Source: Bacteroidales bacterium (lineage in GTDB: Bacteria > Bacteroidota > Bacteroidia > Bacteroidales > Muribaculaceae). From it: a DNA stretch of 64,000 bases. Location of the stretch: positions 139,322-203,321 of the forward strand of contig DXXM01000002.1 in assembly GCA_019416285.1 (NCBI GenBank), in the 5' to 3' direction. The notes under the pieces are model-generated. The model made no database searches, was not told the origin of the DNA, and saw only the letters and a program-made list of their open reading frames with translations. A program made the position numbers and the translations under genes. Shown in pieces: positions 18,164 to 27,293 of the stretch; position 1 is the stretch's first letter; every line of letters begins with the position of its first letter.

Positions 18164-19585
18164 GTGGAACAAGTATTTTCTTATATCATAGGACTGGGCG
18201 CGGCTGTGATGATGCCTATCATCTTCACTGTGCTCGGTCTCTGCATCGGTCTCAGCTTCGGCAATTCTCTAAAGTCGGGTCTTAAAGTCGGTGTCGGCTT
18301 TATCGGCCTCTCTATCGTGACCGCCCTTCTGACCTCCGCTCTCGGCCCTGCACTCGACGAGGTGGTGAAAATCTATGACCTTCAGCTCAAGGTGTTCGAC
18401 ATGGGCTGGCCAGCAGCCGCAGCCGTGGCATACAACACCGCGGTCGGCGCCTTCATCATCCCCGTGTGTCTCGGTGTCAACCTGCTCATGCTTCTGACCA
18501 AGACTACCCGCACGGTCAATATCGATCTGTGGAACTACTGGCACTTCGCTTTCATAGGCGCTGTGATTTATTTTGCAAGCAATTCTCTCGCATGGGGCTT
18601 CTTCGGCGCAATCATCTGCTACATAATCACCTTGATTATCGCCGACATGACCGCCAAGAAATTTCAGGGCTTCTATAAGGATATGGACGGCATCTCGATT
18701 CCGCAGCCCTTCTGCGGCGGTTTCGTCCCCTTCGCATGGCTTATCAACAAGGGTCTCGACATGATTCCCGGTATCGAGAAGGTCGAGATTGACGCCGAAG
18801 GCATGAAGAAGAAGTTCGGACTTCTCGGTGAGCCCCTTTTCCTCGGTGTTGTTGTGGGTATCGGTATCGGCTGTCTCACCTGCAATTCGTGGGCTGAGAT
18901 TGTCGACAAGATTCCCTACATCCTCGGCCTCGGTATCAAGATGGGTGCCGTGATGGAACTTATCCCCCGTGTGACAGTGCTCTTCATCGAGGGCCTAAAG
19001 CCTATCAGCGACGCTACCCGCAGCCTTATCGCCCGCAAGTTCAAGGGTGCCGACGGCTTGAACATCGGTATGAGTCCCGCGCTTGTCATCGGCCATCCGA
19101 CCACACTCGTTGTATCGCTCCTGCTCATCCCCGTGACACTGCTCCTCGCCGTCGTGCTTCCGGGCAACCAGTTCCTCCCGCTCGCGTCGCTTGCCGGTAT
19201 GTTCTATGTGTTTCCCCTCGTGCTTCCCTTCACCAAGGGCAATGTGGTCAAGACCTTCATTGTCGGCCTTGTGGTTCTCGTGATGGGTCTCTATATGGTG
19301 ACAAACCTTGCCGGAGCGTTCACACTCGCAGCTAAGGATGTATATGAGGCTACAGGCGACGCAGCCGTGGCTATCCCCGCCGGTTTCCAGGGCGGAAGCC
19401 TCGACTTCGCATCGAGCCCCCTCGCATGGGTAATCTACCAGTGCACAGAAAACCTCAAATGGATTGGTGCAGGTCTCCTCGTTGTCGTGACAATGGGGCT
19501 CATGGTCTGGAACCGCATCCTCATAATACGCAATCAGAAAGAGATGATTGCCAAGAACTCCGACGAAATTCAGACAACAGAATAA
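18164..19585 (+). CDS. Orphan galactitol-type PTS IIC permease
   Basis: A 473-residue protein of about 10-12 membrane segments resembling the galactitol PTS EIIC (GatC) family. It starts at GTG 18164 (MEQVFSYIIGLGAAVMM). Visible family features are the early GLSFGNSLKSGLKVGVGF stretch, VAYNTAVGAFI, and MSPALVIGHPT late in the protein. No EIIA, EIIB, HPr or EI gene is in the window, and Bacteroidales generally lack sugar PTS phosphorylation. It may therefore be a secondary permease for a ketodeoxyuronate, given kduD, kduI and kdgK around it. The substrate is inference. Confidence 0.82.
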   Translation: MEQVFSYIIGLGAAVMMPIIFTVLGLCIGLSFGNSLKSGLKVGVGFIGLSIVTALLTSALGPALDEVVKIYDLQLKVFDMGWPAAAAVAYNTAVGAFIIPVCLGVNLLMLLTKTTRTVNIDLWNYWHFAFIGAVIYFASNSLAWGFFGAIICYIITLIIADMTAKKFQGFYKDMDGISIPQPFCGGFVPFAWLINKGLDMIPGIEKVEIDAEGMKKKFGLLGEPLFLGVVVGIGIGCLTCNSWAEIVDKIPYILGLGIKMGAVMELIPRVTVLFIEGLKPISDATRSLIARKFKGADGLNIGMSPALVIGHPTTLVVSLLLIPVTLLLAVVLPGNQFLPLASLAGMFYVFPLVLPFTKGNVVKTFIVGLVVLVMGLYMVTNLAGAFTLAAKDVYEATGDAAVAIPAGFQGGSLDFASSPLAWVIYQCTENLKWIGAGLLVVVTMGLMVWNRILIIRNQKEMIAKNSDEIQTTE

Positions 19586-19600
19586 TCATCAGAAAAATAT

Positions 19601-20521
19601 ATGAAAAAAATCTTAACAGCTATCGCACTTATGGCTATGACCCTCTCCGGTGCGGCTCAGACCGAGTACACCATTCTCCGTGCGTGTCATCCCGATGACG
19701 TGAAACATTATGACACCAAGCAGCTCCGCTCGCATTTCATGATGCCGAAAGTCATGGAGGAGAATAAAATCAACCTCACATATTCGATGTATGACCGCCT
19801 CATCTACGGCGGCGTAGTTCCCGTGGGCAAGGAAGTTGTCCTCGAGACCATCGACCCGCTGAAGGCCAAATTCTTCCTTGAGCGCCGCGAGCTCGGCGTA
19901 ATCAATGTTGGCGGCGACGGTATCGTGACTGTCGACGGCAAGGAATATGAGCTTCACTTCAAGGACGCTCTCTATGTGGGCCGCGGCAAGCAGAATGTGA
20001 GCTTCCGCAGCAAAGACAACGCCAATCCCGCGAAGTTCTATATCAACTCCACTCCTGCCCACAAGGAGTACAAGACTCAACTCATTACCATCGACGGCCG
20101 CAAGGGTTCAATAAAGGCCAACTGCATCAAGGCAGGCTCTCTCGAAGAATCCAATGACCGCGTGATCAACCAGCTCATCGTGTCAAACGTGCTTGAGGAA
20201 GGCCCCTGCCAGCTTCAGATGGGTCTCACCGAGCTTAAGCCCGGCAGCGTGTGGAACACAATGCCCGCACATACCCACGACCGCCGCGTCGAGGCTTATT
20301 TCTATTTCAATGTTCCCGAGGGCAACGCAATCTGCCACCTCATGGGTGAGCCCCAGGAAAACCGTCTCATCTGGCTCCACAACGAGCAGGCAGTGATGTC
20401 GCCCGAATGGTCAATCCACGCAGCCGCAGGTACTTCAAACTACATGTTCATCTGGGGCATGGGCGGCGAGAACCTCGACTATGGCGACATGGACAAGGTG
20501 ACTTACCTTGAGATGGAATAA
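19601..20521 (+). CDS. kduI: 5-keto-4-deoxyuronate isomerase with predicted signal peptide
   Basis: KduI converts 5-keto-4-deoxyuronate to 2,5-diketo-3-deoxygluconate. The cupin metal ligands H224, H226, E231 and H273 keep the spacing known for the E. coli enzyme. FLERRELGVINVGG and LWLHNEQAV-type blocks support the family. At 306 residues it is longer than the usual ~278. The extra ~20 residues (MKKILTAIALMAMTLSGAAQ) look like a cleavable signal peptide, so this copy is probably periplasmic. It lies 15 bases after the EIIC gene. Confidence 0.93.
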   Translation: MKKILTAIALMAMTLSGAAQTEYTILRACHPDDVKHYDTKQLRSHFMMPKVMEENKINLTYSMYDRLIYGGVVPVGKEVVLETIDPLKAKFFLERRELGVINVGGDGIVTVDGKEYELHFKDALYVGRGKQNVSFRSKDNANPAKFYINSTPAHKEYKTQLITIDGRKGSIKANCIKAGSLEESNDRVINQLIVSNVLEEGPCQLQMGLTELKPGSVWNTMPAHTHDRRVEAYFYFNVPEGNAICHLMGEPQENRLIWLHNEQAVMSPEWSIHAAAGTSNYMFIWGMGGENLDYGDMDKVTYLEME

Positions 20522-20592
20522 TCATCAATTCTGTAATCGCAGACAATGTACCTTAGATAAATTACTTTAACCCAAAACAATTTTTTACTATC

Positions 20593-21612
20593 ATGAAAGT
20601 CGTTACTTTAGGCGAAATCATGCTCCGCCTCTCACCTGAGGGCTGCCATCGCTTTGTGCAGGTCGATAACTTTGACGTAATCTGGGGCGGCGGCGAGGCC
20701 AATGTCGCAGTAAGCTGCGCCAACTACGGCCTTGACGCATACTTTGTGTCAAAGCTCCCCAAACATGAAATCGGCCAGGCCGCAGTCAATGCGCTGCGCC
20801 GCTATGGTGTCAACACCGAATTCATCGCCCGTGGCGGTGACCGCGTAGGTATCTACTACTGCGAGACCGGTGCTTCGATGCGTCCCTCAAAGGTTATCTA
20901 TGACCGCGCTCACTCTGCAATCTCAGAGGCTGATCCCGAAGATTTCGACTTCGACGCAATCATGGAGGGTGCCGACTGGTTCCACTGGAGCGGTATCACT
21001 CCCGCTATCAGCGACAAGGCTGCCGAGCTCACCCGTCTTGCTTGCGAGGCTGCAAAGCGCCACGGCGTCACAGTGTCTGTCGACCTCAACTTCCGCAAGA
21101 AACTTTGGACAAAAGAGAAAGCCCAGTCAATCATGCGTCCCCTCATGCAGTATGTCGACGTATGCATCGGCAACGAGGAAGATGCAGAACTCTGCCTCGG
21201 CTTCAAGCCCGACGCTGACGTGGAAGGCGGCGAGACAAACGCAGAAGGCTACAAGGGCATCTTCAAGGCTATGGCCAAGGAATTTGACTTCAAGTATGTC
21301 ATCTCTACTCTCCGCGAGTCATTCTCAGCTACTCACAACGGTTGGAAGGCTATGATCTACAACGGCGAGGAGTTCTACGAGTCCAAGCGCTATGATATCA
21401 ACCCGATTATCGACCGTGTAGGCGGTGGCGACTCTTTCTCGGGCGGCATCATCTACGGCCTCCTTACTATGCCTAACCAGGGCGAGGCTCTCGAATTTGC
21501 AGTTGCAGCATCGGCTCTCAAGCAGACTATCCCCGGTGACTTCAACCTCGTCAGCGTTGACGAAGTGAAGGCTCTCGCAGGCGGTAGCGCCAACGGCCGC
21601 GTACAGCGCTAA
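20593..21612 (+). CDS. kdgK: 2-keto-3-deoxygluconate kinase (PfkB family)
   Basis: A 339-residue cytoplasmic ribokinase-type enzyme that phosphorylates KDG to KDPG. The sugar-binding GGGEANVAV motif lies at 32-40. The C-terminal ATP/anion-hole signature is DRVGGGDSF with catalytic D280; the usual DTTGAGD is varied as in other KDG kinases. It is the last operon gene, before a strong terminator. No KDPG aldolase is in the window, so that step must be encoded elsewhere. Confidence 0.9.
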   Translation: MKVVTLGEIMLRLSPEGCHRFVQVDNFDVIWGGGEANVAVSCANYGLDAYFVSKLPKHEIGQAAVNALRRYGVNTEFIARGGDRVGIYYCETGASMRPSKVIYDRAHSAISEADPEDFDFDAIMEGADWFHWSGITPAISDKAAELTRLACEAAKRHGVTVSVDLNFRKKLWTKEKAQSIMRPLMQYVDVCIGNEEDAELCLGFKPDADVEGGETNAEGYKGIFKAMAKEFDFKYVISTLRESFSATHNGWKAMIYNGEEFYESKRYDINPIIDRVGGGDSFSGGIIYGLLTMPNQGEALEFAVAASALKQTIPGDFNLVSVDEVKALAGGSANGRVQR

Positions 21613-21651
21613 TCAGCTTTTTGAAAGCCCCGGCACAGCCGAATAAATTAT

Positions 21652-21700
21652 CCCGGCCCCTGGTGGAATAAAAATTCCGCCGGGGGCCGGGTTGGTTTTG
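21652..21700 (+). terminator. Strong terminator of the Kdu operon
   Basis: An 18-bp GC-rich stem (21652-21669 with 21674-21691, two wobble pairs) and an AAAA loop are followed by a T-rich tail, 40 bases after the kdgK stop. Confidence 0.85.
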
Positions 21701-21705
21701 GGGGG

Positions 21706-21797
21706 TAGGAGGAATAGGAGTGATAGGAGCAATAGGGGGGTGAGCCAAATTAGTCTAATTGGACTTATTTGACTAATTAGCCTGATCTGACTAATTT
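21706..21797. repeat. 9-bp tandem repeat followed by GACTAATT repeats
   Basis: TAGGAGNNA is repeated three times head to tail (21706-21732), with a fourth, degenerate TAGGGG copy. It is followed by a near-palindrome around AATTAGTCTAATT (21748-21760) and two direct TGACTAATT copies. The strand is G-rich, then AT-rich. It is non-coding. Confidence 0.75.
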
Positions 21798-21909
21798 CCC
21801 ATTCAACTCTGATTGAAAGCTCAGTTTTTTGCCGGAAGGGATGCAACTTTTAGGTAATTTTTGCGTCTAATGAGGTAAATGGAATCAGAAACTGTTTAAT
21901 TTGCAGGCT

Positions 21910-22395
21910 ATGAAACATAAGGTAAAACTGAGCGTGTTTTCGATAGTAGAAACGCTGATTGTGCTGGCTATGCTGGCGGGGTTGATATGGTATTTTGCCG
22001 ATAAAGACAAGGAGGGTATTCTGTATGTGCTCTCGGCATGTGTGGCGGCGTGGTGTCTTTTGGAGCTTTACTATGCTCCGATGGCGGTTTCGGTCAATGA
22101 GAAGAATCTCTGCGTGCATCGGAATCTTGAGGTGAAGTGTATTCCGCTCAGTGAGATTGAATCGATTAAGCTATGCCAGCCCACAATGGCTGAACGGCGC
22201 ATCTGCGGCAGCGGCGGCTTTTGCGGCTACTGGGGATGGTTCAGCGAGCGAGACCTCGGAAAGTATTTTGCCTATTACGGGAAGGCGTCGGATTGCTTCT
22301 TCGTCATTCTCAAAGACGGCCGCAAGTATATGCTCGGGTGTGAGAATCCCGGAGAAATCGTGGAGGCTGTAGAGAGAAGGATAGCTATGGGATAA
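21910..22395 (+). CDS. PH-like domain membrane protein
   Basis: A 161-residue protein beginning at the ATG at 21910. Two membrane segments (about 9-29 and 36-55) are followed by a compact beta-rich domain. The order VSVNEKNLCVHR, IPLSEIESIKLC and CFFVILKDGRKYMLGCENP resembles bacterial PH (bPH) domains. A Gly/Cys-rich loop (RRICGSGGFCGYWGWF) is inserted. Function is unknown. It is monocistronic after the repeat region. Confidence 0.7.
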   Translation: MKHKVKLSVFSIVETLIVLAMLAGLIWYFADKDKEGILYVLSACVAAWCLLELYYAPMAVSVNEKNLCVHRNLEVKCIPLSEIESIKLCQPTMAERRICGSGGFCGYWGWFSERDLGKYFAYYGKASDCFFVILKDGRKYMLGCENPGEIVEAVERRIAMG

Positions 22396-22400
22396 ATTAT

Positions 22401-22432
22401 TTTGCAAAATCAGAGGGTTTTGATTAACTTTG
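22401..22432 (+). promoter_or_regulatory. Promoter of the phosphoesterase gene
   Basis: TTTG (22401-22404), 20 bases, TAACTTTG (22425-22432); the ATG follows 41 bases after the -7 box. Confidence 0.75.
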
Positions 22433-22472
22433 CCATGACCTCACGGTCTTGTCATATCATCTCTTCTAAGCC

Positions 22473-23633
22473 ATGAATCCCTCTAAATTTTCTTTGTTGC
22501 CATCCGGGTTGCCATCCTTGCTGCGGGCCGGACTGTCATCCAAACTGACGTCAAAATTGGCTTTCGGAGTGGCGTTGCTGTCATCGGGGGCGAGGTGCTG
22601 GTGCACTTTGCTCCTGTTTATATGTCTGTCAGCCTGTGATAAGGATTCGGGGTTATCGGCATATTACAGGATGGATACGATGGTGTCTGGCGTCCACTAC
22701 ACTGTGCTGCAGGAGGCCGACGGCATAATCAATCCGGAAGATGAGTATATCGTGGTGCTCGGCGACGTGCAGGAATATACTGCCGAGGTCACCACGATGG
22801 CCCCGCTGCATAGAAGCCTGTTGTGGACTCTGAGCCAACGGAGCGCGTACAATAATATAGCCTGTGTGCTTGAGGTGGGAGATGTCACAAACTGGAACGG
22901 TGTGGTGCAGTGGGAACGATATGAGGAGGCGATACGCGACGTGGTGAAATCGGGACTCCCGGTCTTTTCGAGTACTGGAAACCACGACTATGATGTAGGA
23001 GAAGGGGCGAAAATCCGTGACAGAAAGTCGACACGCATAAACAATTATCTCTCATACTGCTTTCCCGACAGCGTGGTGAAGGCTCGCTTCGAGGGGGGAA
23101 GGATTGAGAATCTGATAGTCCGCCTGCCGCTTAAATCTGTGGATATAGATATGATAATGCTCGAGTTTGCACCGCGCAAGGAGGTTGTGGACTGGGCTTG
23201 CGACTGGGTTGCGGCGCATCCTGAGCAGAAATTCATACTCATGACACACGAAATGCTGTGGAATGACGGAACGCTGATTGGCCCAGGCACGATGTGTTAT
23301 GCCGAGAGGCATTTCGCGGGGACGGCCTCGACCTGGACGTCGCCCAAAGAGCTTGTGGAGCGCCTTCTGAAGCCTTATCCCAATGTAAAAGCCGCTCTGA
23401 GCGGCCATAACGGGTTTGCGGCTCTCAACGACAGTCAGACCAACGTCGCCGGCGCTCCCATCCCGCTCATACAGTTTAATCTGCAATATCAGGAAAACGC
23501 CGGCGACTCGATGGTGTTGCTGCTGCGCTTCGACAGCGCGGCGGAGACGGCCGACTGCACGGTCTACCATACGGACAGGCGCCGACCGGTCGACACTCCA
23601 ATCAGTGGCTACTCGTTCAGTATCGGCGATTAG
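22473..23633 (+). CDS. Calcineurin-like metallophosphoesterase lipoprotein
   Basis: A 386-residue predicted lipoprotein. An unusually long leader ends in hydrophobic TLLLFICLSAC, with lipobox cysteine C55. Metallophosphoesterase motifs follow in order: VVLGDVQEYT, VGDVTNWNG, STGNHDYD, ILMTHEMLW and ALSGHNG. These supply the usual two-metal ligands. Family members hydrolyse phosphomonoesters or diesters; the substrate is unknown. The start matches the promoter at 22401-22432. Confidence 0.85.
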   Translation: MNPSKFSLLPSGLPSLLRAGLSSKLTSKLAFGVALLSSGARCWCTLLLFICLSACDKDSGLSAYYRMDTMVSGVHYTVLQEADGIINPEDEYIVVLGDVQEYTAEVTTMAPLHRSLLWTLSQRSAYNNIACVLEVGDVTNWNGVVQWERYEEAIRDVVKSGLPVFSSTGNHDYDVGEGAKIRDRKSTRINNYLSYCFPDSVVKARFEGGRIENLIVRLPLKSVDIDMIMLEFAPRKEVVDWACDWVAAHPEQKFILMTHEMLWNDGTLIGPGTMCYAERHFAGTASTWTSPKELVERLLKPYPNVKAALSGHNGFAALNDSQTNVAGAPIPLIQFNLQYQENAGDSMVLLLRFDSAAETADCTVYHTDRRRPVDTPISGYSFSIGD

Positions 23634-23686
23634 TGGTATAAAAACGTTTTATATCGGCTGATTCGTCGCGCGCGAGTGAATCACAT

Positions 23687-23717
23687 TTTGTAGAATCCGG
23701 AAATTTGAGTAATTTTG
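23687..23717 (+). promoter_or_regulatory. Consensus promoter of ftsY-rimO-menF
   Basis: TTTG (23687-23690), exactly 19 bases, TAATTTTG (23710-23717). It lies 20 bases before the ATG at 23738 and downstream of or overlapping longer in-frame starts, so it fixes the ftsY start. Confidence 0.85.
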
Positions 23718-23737
23718 CAATTCTAAAAGTCTTGAAT

Positions 23738-24706
23738 ATGGGATTCTTCAATTTCTTCTCACGAGAAAAGAAAGAGACTCTTGACAAGGGTCTTGAAAAA
23801 ACGCAACGTGGTCTTTTTGACCGTCTTTCTCATGCCATAGCAGGCAAGTCGACCATCGACGACGAGGTGCTCGATAATCTCGAGGAGGTCTTTGTGACCT
23901 CTGATGTGGGTGTCGACACGACCCTCCGCATCATCGACCGCATACAGAAGCGTGTGGCCAAGGACAAATATGTCGGTTCGTCGGAACTCAACCGTCTGCT
24001 CTGCGAGGAAATAGCCGACATGCTTGCCGAGAAGAGCGAAGAGTCCTCGATGGACGACTTCACTGTGCCTGCATCCCACAAACCGCATGTGATAATGGTG
24101 GTGGGCGTCAATGGCGTGGGTAAGACCACGACTATCGGTAAGATGGCGGCCCAGTTCAAGAAAGCTGGCAACAAGGTAGTACTCGGCGCGGCCGACACAT
24201 TCCGCGCGGCAGCTATCGAGCAACTTGAGGAGTGGGGTCGTCGTGCGGATGTGCCCGTAATCAAGCAGAAACTCGGTGCTGACCCGGCATCTGTTGCTTT
24301 CGACACCCTTCAGAGCGCGATAGCCAACAATGCCGATGTGGTAATCATCGACACCGCCGGCCGTCTCCACAATAAAAAGGGCCTCATGGACGAGCTGACG
24401 AAGGTCAAGAACGTGATGCAGAAACTTGTGCCTGAGGCGCCGCACGAAGTGCTCCTCGTACTCGACGGCTCGACAGGTCAGAACGCCTTCGAGCAGGCCA
24501 AGCAGTTTGTTGCCGCCACTCAGGTCAACGAGCTCGCCATTACCAAGCTCGACGGCACGGCCAAGGGCGGAGTGGTCATCGGTATCAGTGACCAGTTCAA
24601 GATTCCGGTGAAATACATAGGCCTCGGTGAAGGTATCGAGGACCTTCAGGTGTTCCACAAGAAAGAATTTGTAGAATCTCTTTTCGGCGAAAAGAAAAAT
24701 TCATAA
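23738..24706 (+). CDS. ftsY: Signal recognition particle receptor FtsY
   Basis: A 322-residue membrane-associated GTPase that docks SRP-ribosome complexes at the translocon. It begins MGFFNFFSREKKETLDKG, a basic amphipathic start without the long acidic A domain of E. coli FtsY. The NG domain has GVNGVGKTT near 124-132, DTAGR near 204 and TKLDGTAKGG near 268. The start is fixed by the promoter at 23687-23717. Its stop overlaps the rimO start by one base (TAATG), implying translational coupling. Confidence 0.97.
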   Translation: MGFFNFFSREKKETLDKGLEKTQRGLFDRLSHAIAGKSTIDDEVLDNLEEVFVTSDVGVDTTLRIIDRIQKRVAKDKYVGSSELNRLLCEEIADMLAEKSEESSMDDFTVPASHKPHVIMVVGVNGVGKTTTIGKMAAQFKKAGNKVVLGAADTFRAAAIEQLEEWGRRADVPVIKQKLGADPASVAFDTLQSAIANNADVVIIDTAGRLHNKKGLMDELTKVKNVMQKLVPEAPHEVLLVLDGSTGQNAFEQAKQFVAATQVNELAITKLDGTAKGGVVIGISDQFKIPVKYIGLGEGIEDLQVFHKKEFVESLFGEKKNS

Positions 24707-26043
24707 TGACAAAAAAAATTGCGGTCATTACGCTCGGCTGTTCAAAAAATCTCGTAGATTCCGAGCGTCTGATGAGGATGCTCAGTGACGTGGGTTATGA
24801 AGTCACTGATGCTGCCTCCGATGACTTTCTTGAAAGCGACGGCAGGAAGATTGTCGTCATCAATACATGCGGCTTCATAGGCGACGCCAAAGAGGAGTCG
24901 GTCAATGAAATCCTCTCGTGGTGCGAAGTCAGGAAATCGGGCGACATCGACGCTCTCTATGTGATGGGATGCCTGTCGGAGCGCTATTCAGAGGAACTTC
25001 CGGCCGAAATTCCGGAGGTCGACGGCTGGTATGGCAAGACCGACTGGCCTCGACTGGTCACCGACCTTGCGCACCGAGCCCCGGGAAGCGCCCCCTACGA
25101 CCGCGTCATCACCACACCGCGTCACCACGCCTATCTCAAGATAGCCGAGGGGTGTAACCGCTTCTGCGCCTTCTGCGCCATTCCACTCATCACCGGCCGC
25201 TACAAGTCGCGCCCGATAGAGGAAATTGTGGAGGAAGTGAAGATGCTCGTGGGTAGAGGTGTGAAGGAATTCAACGTCATAGCACAGGATCTCACCAACT
25301 ACGGCACCGACCTCTACGGCAAGGTTGAGATAGCCCGTCTTGTCGACGAAATCTCGTGCGTTGAGGGTGTTGAGTGGATACGCCTGCACTATGCCTATCC
25401 CAAGGATTTTCCCCTCGAACTTCTCGACGTGATGGCCTCGCGCCCCAATGTCTGCAAATATCTTGACATAGCCCTGCAGCATGTGTCGGACAATGTGCTC
25501 GCCAATATGCGCCGCCACATCACCGGAGCGCAGACACGCGAGCTGCTTGCCGAGATACGCCGTCGCGTTCCCGGCATACATATCCGCACCACACTGATGG
25601 TTGGTTTCCCCGGCGAGGGCGAGGAGGAATTTGCCGAACTGCTCGACTTCGTGAAGGAGCAGCGCTTCGAGCGCATGGGTGCCTTTGCCTACTGTGAGGA
25701 AGAGGATACCTTCGGGGCGAAGAATTTCAGCGACGACATACCCGACGAGGTAAAGCAGTCGCGTCTGGAGCAGCTGATGGCCGCGCAGGAAGAAATTTCA
25801 CTTTCCATACAGGAATCCAAGGTCGGGAAGCGTATGCGCGTTGTCATCGACCGCGAGGAACCGGAATTTTATGTAGGGCGCACCGAGTTTGATTCACCCG
25901 AAGTCGACCCGGAGGTGCTGATTTCAAAAAACAAGCCTCTTGAATGGGGCAAATTTTATGATGTAGTGATTACTTCGGCGCTCCCCTTCGAGCTCATGGC
26001 CGAGGCTATAGCGGAAGGAGAAGAAAAGGACAATGAAGATTGA
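24706..26043 (+). CDS. rimO: Ribosomal protein uS12 methylthiotransferase
   Basis: A radical-SAM enzyme that adds a methylthio group to an aspartate of ribosomal protein uS12. The 445 residues show the MTTase N-terminal cysteines C12, C55 and C89, the radical-SAM cluster C150, C154 and C157 (GCNRFCAFC), and a C-terminal TRAM domain. The LGCSKNLVDSE opening distinguishes RimO from MiaB. It overlaps ftsY by 1 base and the next gene by 11 bases. Confidence 0.96.
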   Translation: MTKKIAVITLGCSKNLVDSERLMRMLSDVGYEVTDAASDDFLESDGRKIVVINTCGFIGDAKEESVNEILSWCEVRKSGDIDALYVMGCLSERYSEELPAEIPEVDGWYGKTDWPRLVTDLAHRAPGSAPYDRVITTPRHHAYLKIAEGCNRFCAFCAIPLITGRYKSRPIEEIVEEVKMLVGRGVKEFNVIAQDLTNYGTDLYGKVEIARLVDEISCVEGVEWIRLHYAYPKDFPLELLDVMASRPNVCKYLDIALQHVSDNVLANMRRHITGAQTRELLAEIRRRVPGIHIRTTLMVGFPGEGEEEFAELLDFVKEQRFERMGAFAYCEEEDTFGAKNFSDDIPDEVKQSRLEQLMAAQEEISLSIQESKVGKRMRVVIDREEPEFYVGRTEFDSPEVDPEVLISKNKPLEWGKFYDVVITSALPFELMAEAIAEGEEKDNED

Positions 26044-27208
26044 CAATATGACGGAGGAGGCGGTGGATGTGTGCCTCCACGAGAGGATTCCATTTGTGCT
26101 TTATGCTCTTCCGGGTGAATCCGACTGCCGGTTTTACGCCTCGCTTCCGTTTGCCGACGGAAGTTCGCCGGCCTTTGCCGAAAGTAAGAGCGACTGCTTT
26201 TTCATAAACTTTTTTGACAACGACGAACCCTACACGGCCGGAGTGCGCTTCGACATGACCGCACAGAAGCTCCTCGACTATCGAAGAGCCTCCGTGATGC
26301 CCGATTTCCCGGGCCCGGAAATCCGGCCGCGCGTTTCGCCCACGCTGCGTGTGAGCTATCACGACGCTTTCTCTCGCGTAATCCCCCGTCTGAAATCCGA
26401 CGGCGGCAAGGTTGTGCTGTCGCGCCATCGCACCATATTGACATATAAATTCCCCATACGGATAGCTGAGGAATATTTCTCGCTCACAGACTCCACCTTC
26501 CGCTATCTCTGCTACACGCCGGAAACAGGGGTGTGGCTTGGCTCGACTCCGGAGCTTCTGCTCGAAACCGGGAGCGAGAGGGGAGAGGTAAGGACTATGG
26601 CCCTAGCCGGAACACGTCAGGCCGACGACGAGACCCCCTGGGACGACAAGAATATCTATGAGCAGTCCATCGTCACCGAGTTCATAGCAGAAACTTTAAG
26701 AGGAGAGGGCCTTGACGTGAGAATAGATCCTCTTGGCGAGCGCCGTTTTCTCAATATCAAGCATCTATGCAACATCATAAGTGCCCGTGGAGTAGGCGAT
26801 GTGCCCGCGCTGATGGCGGAAATGAGTCCGACACCGGCTGTGGCAGGCTATCCGCGCGACAGGGCGCTCGATGAAATCAACACCTTCGAGACCCACCGCC
26901 GCTACTGCTATGGCGGCTATGTCGGTGTAAGGACAGGCGGCGAATATCACGCATACGTCAATCTTAGATGTTGCATGATGGCTCCTGTAGCATACGCCGA
27001 CAAATATTTCGGGTGGCTCTGCAATCTCTATTCCGGCGGAGGAATCGTGGCCGGTTCCCGTGAAGAGGAGGAGTGGAACGAGACACAGGCGAAAACCGCA
27101 GCGCTCGCAGGAATTATGCTCGGGGACGCCGCCGACCCCTCCGGCTATGAAGGTCCCGACCTCCGACCGGGAAATGTGGAATTTCTGAGCGTGATACCGA
27201 CTTTTTAA
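26033..27208 (+). CDS. menF: Isochorismate synthase (chorismate-binding, MenF/EntC-like)
   Basis: A 391-residue cytoplasmic enzyme predicted to turn chorismate into isochorismate for menaquinone synthesis. Chorismate-binding motifs are visible: GSTPELLLE, MALAGTRQ, and PTPAVAGYPRDRALDEI followed by RYCYGGYVG. The length matches EntC. Anthranilate or aminodeoxychorismate synthase is less likely because the N-terminal half is short. menD and other men genes are not adjacent. It overlaps rimO by 11 bases. Confidence 0.82.
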   Translation: MKIDNMTEEAVDVCLHERIPFVLYALPGESDCRFYASLPFADGSSPAFAESKSDCFFINFFDNDEPYTAGVRFDMTAQKLLDYRRASVMPDFPGPEIRPRVSPTLRVSYHDAFSRVIPRLKSDGGKVVLSRHRTILTYKFPIRIAEEYFSLTDSTFRYLCYTPETGVWLGSTPELLLETGSERGEVRTMALAGTRQADDETPWDDKNIYEQSIVTEFIAETLRGEGLDVRIDPLGERRFLNIKHLCNIISARGVGDVPALMAEMSPTPAVAGYPRDRALDEINTFETHRRYCYGGYVGVRTGGEYHAYVNLRCCMMAPVAYADKYFGWLCNLYSGGGIVAGSREEEEWNETQAKTAALAGIMLGDAADPSGYEGPDLRPGNVEFLSVIPTF

Positions 27209-27293
27209 TGGCTGTCCGGGACTCCTCCGTCAAACTACCGCCCCGGTCACCACGCCGGTTTACTGAAATGACCAATCTACAGATTTTGAAATA

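Noticed and set aside
18164..19585. A complete PTS system
   Set aside because: Only the IIC membrane part is present; no EIIA, EIIB, HPr or EI gene occurs nearby.
21706..21797. CRISPR array
   Set aside because: Units are 9 bases with no spacers, and no cas genes are in the window.
23759..24658. 299-codon open frame antisense to ftsY
   Set aside because: Explained by ftsY coding bias.
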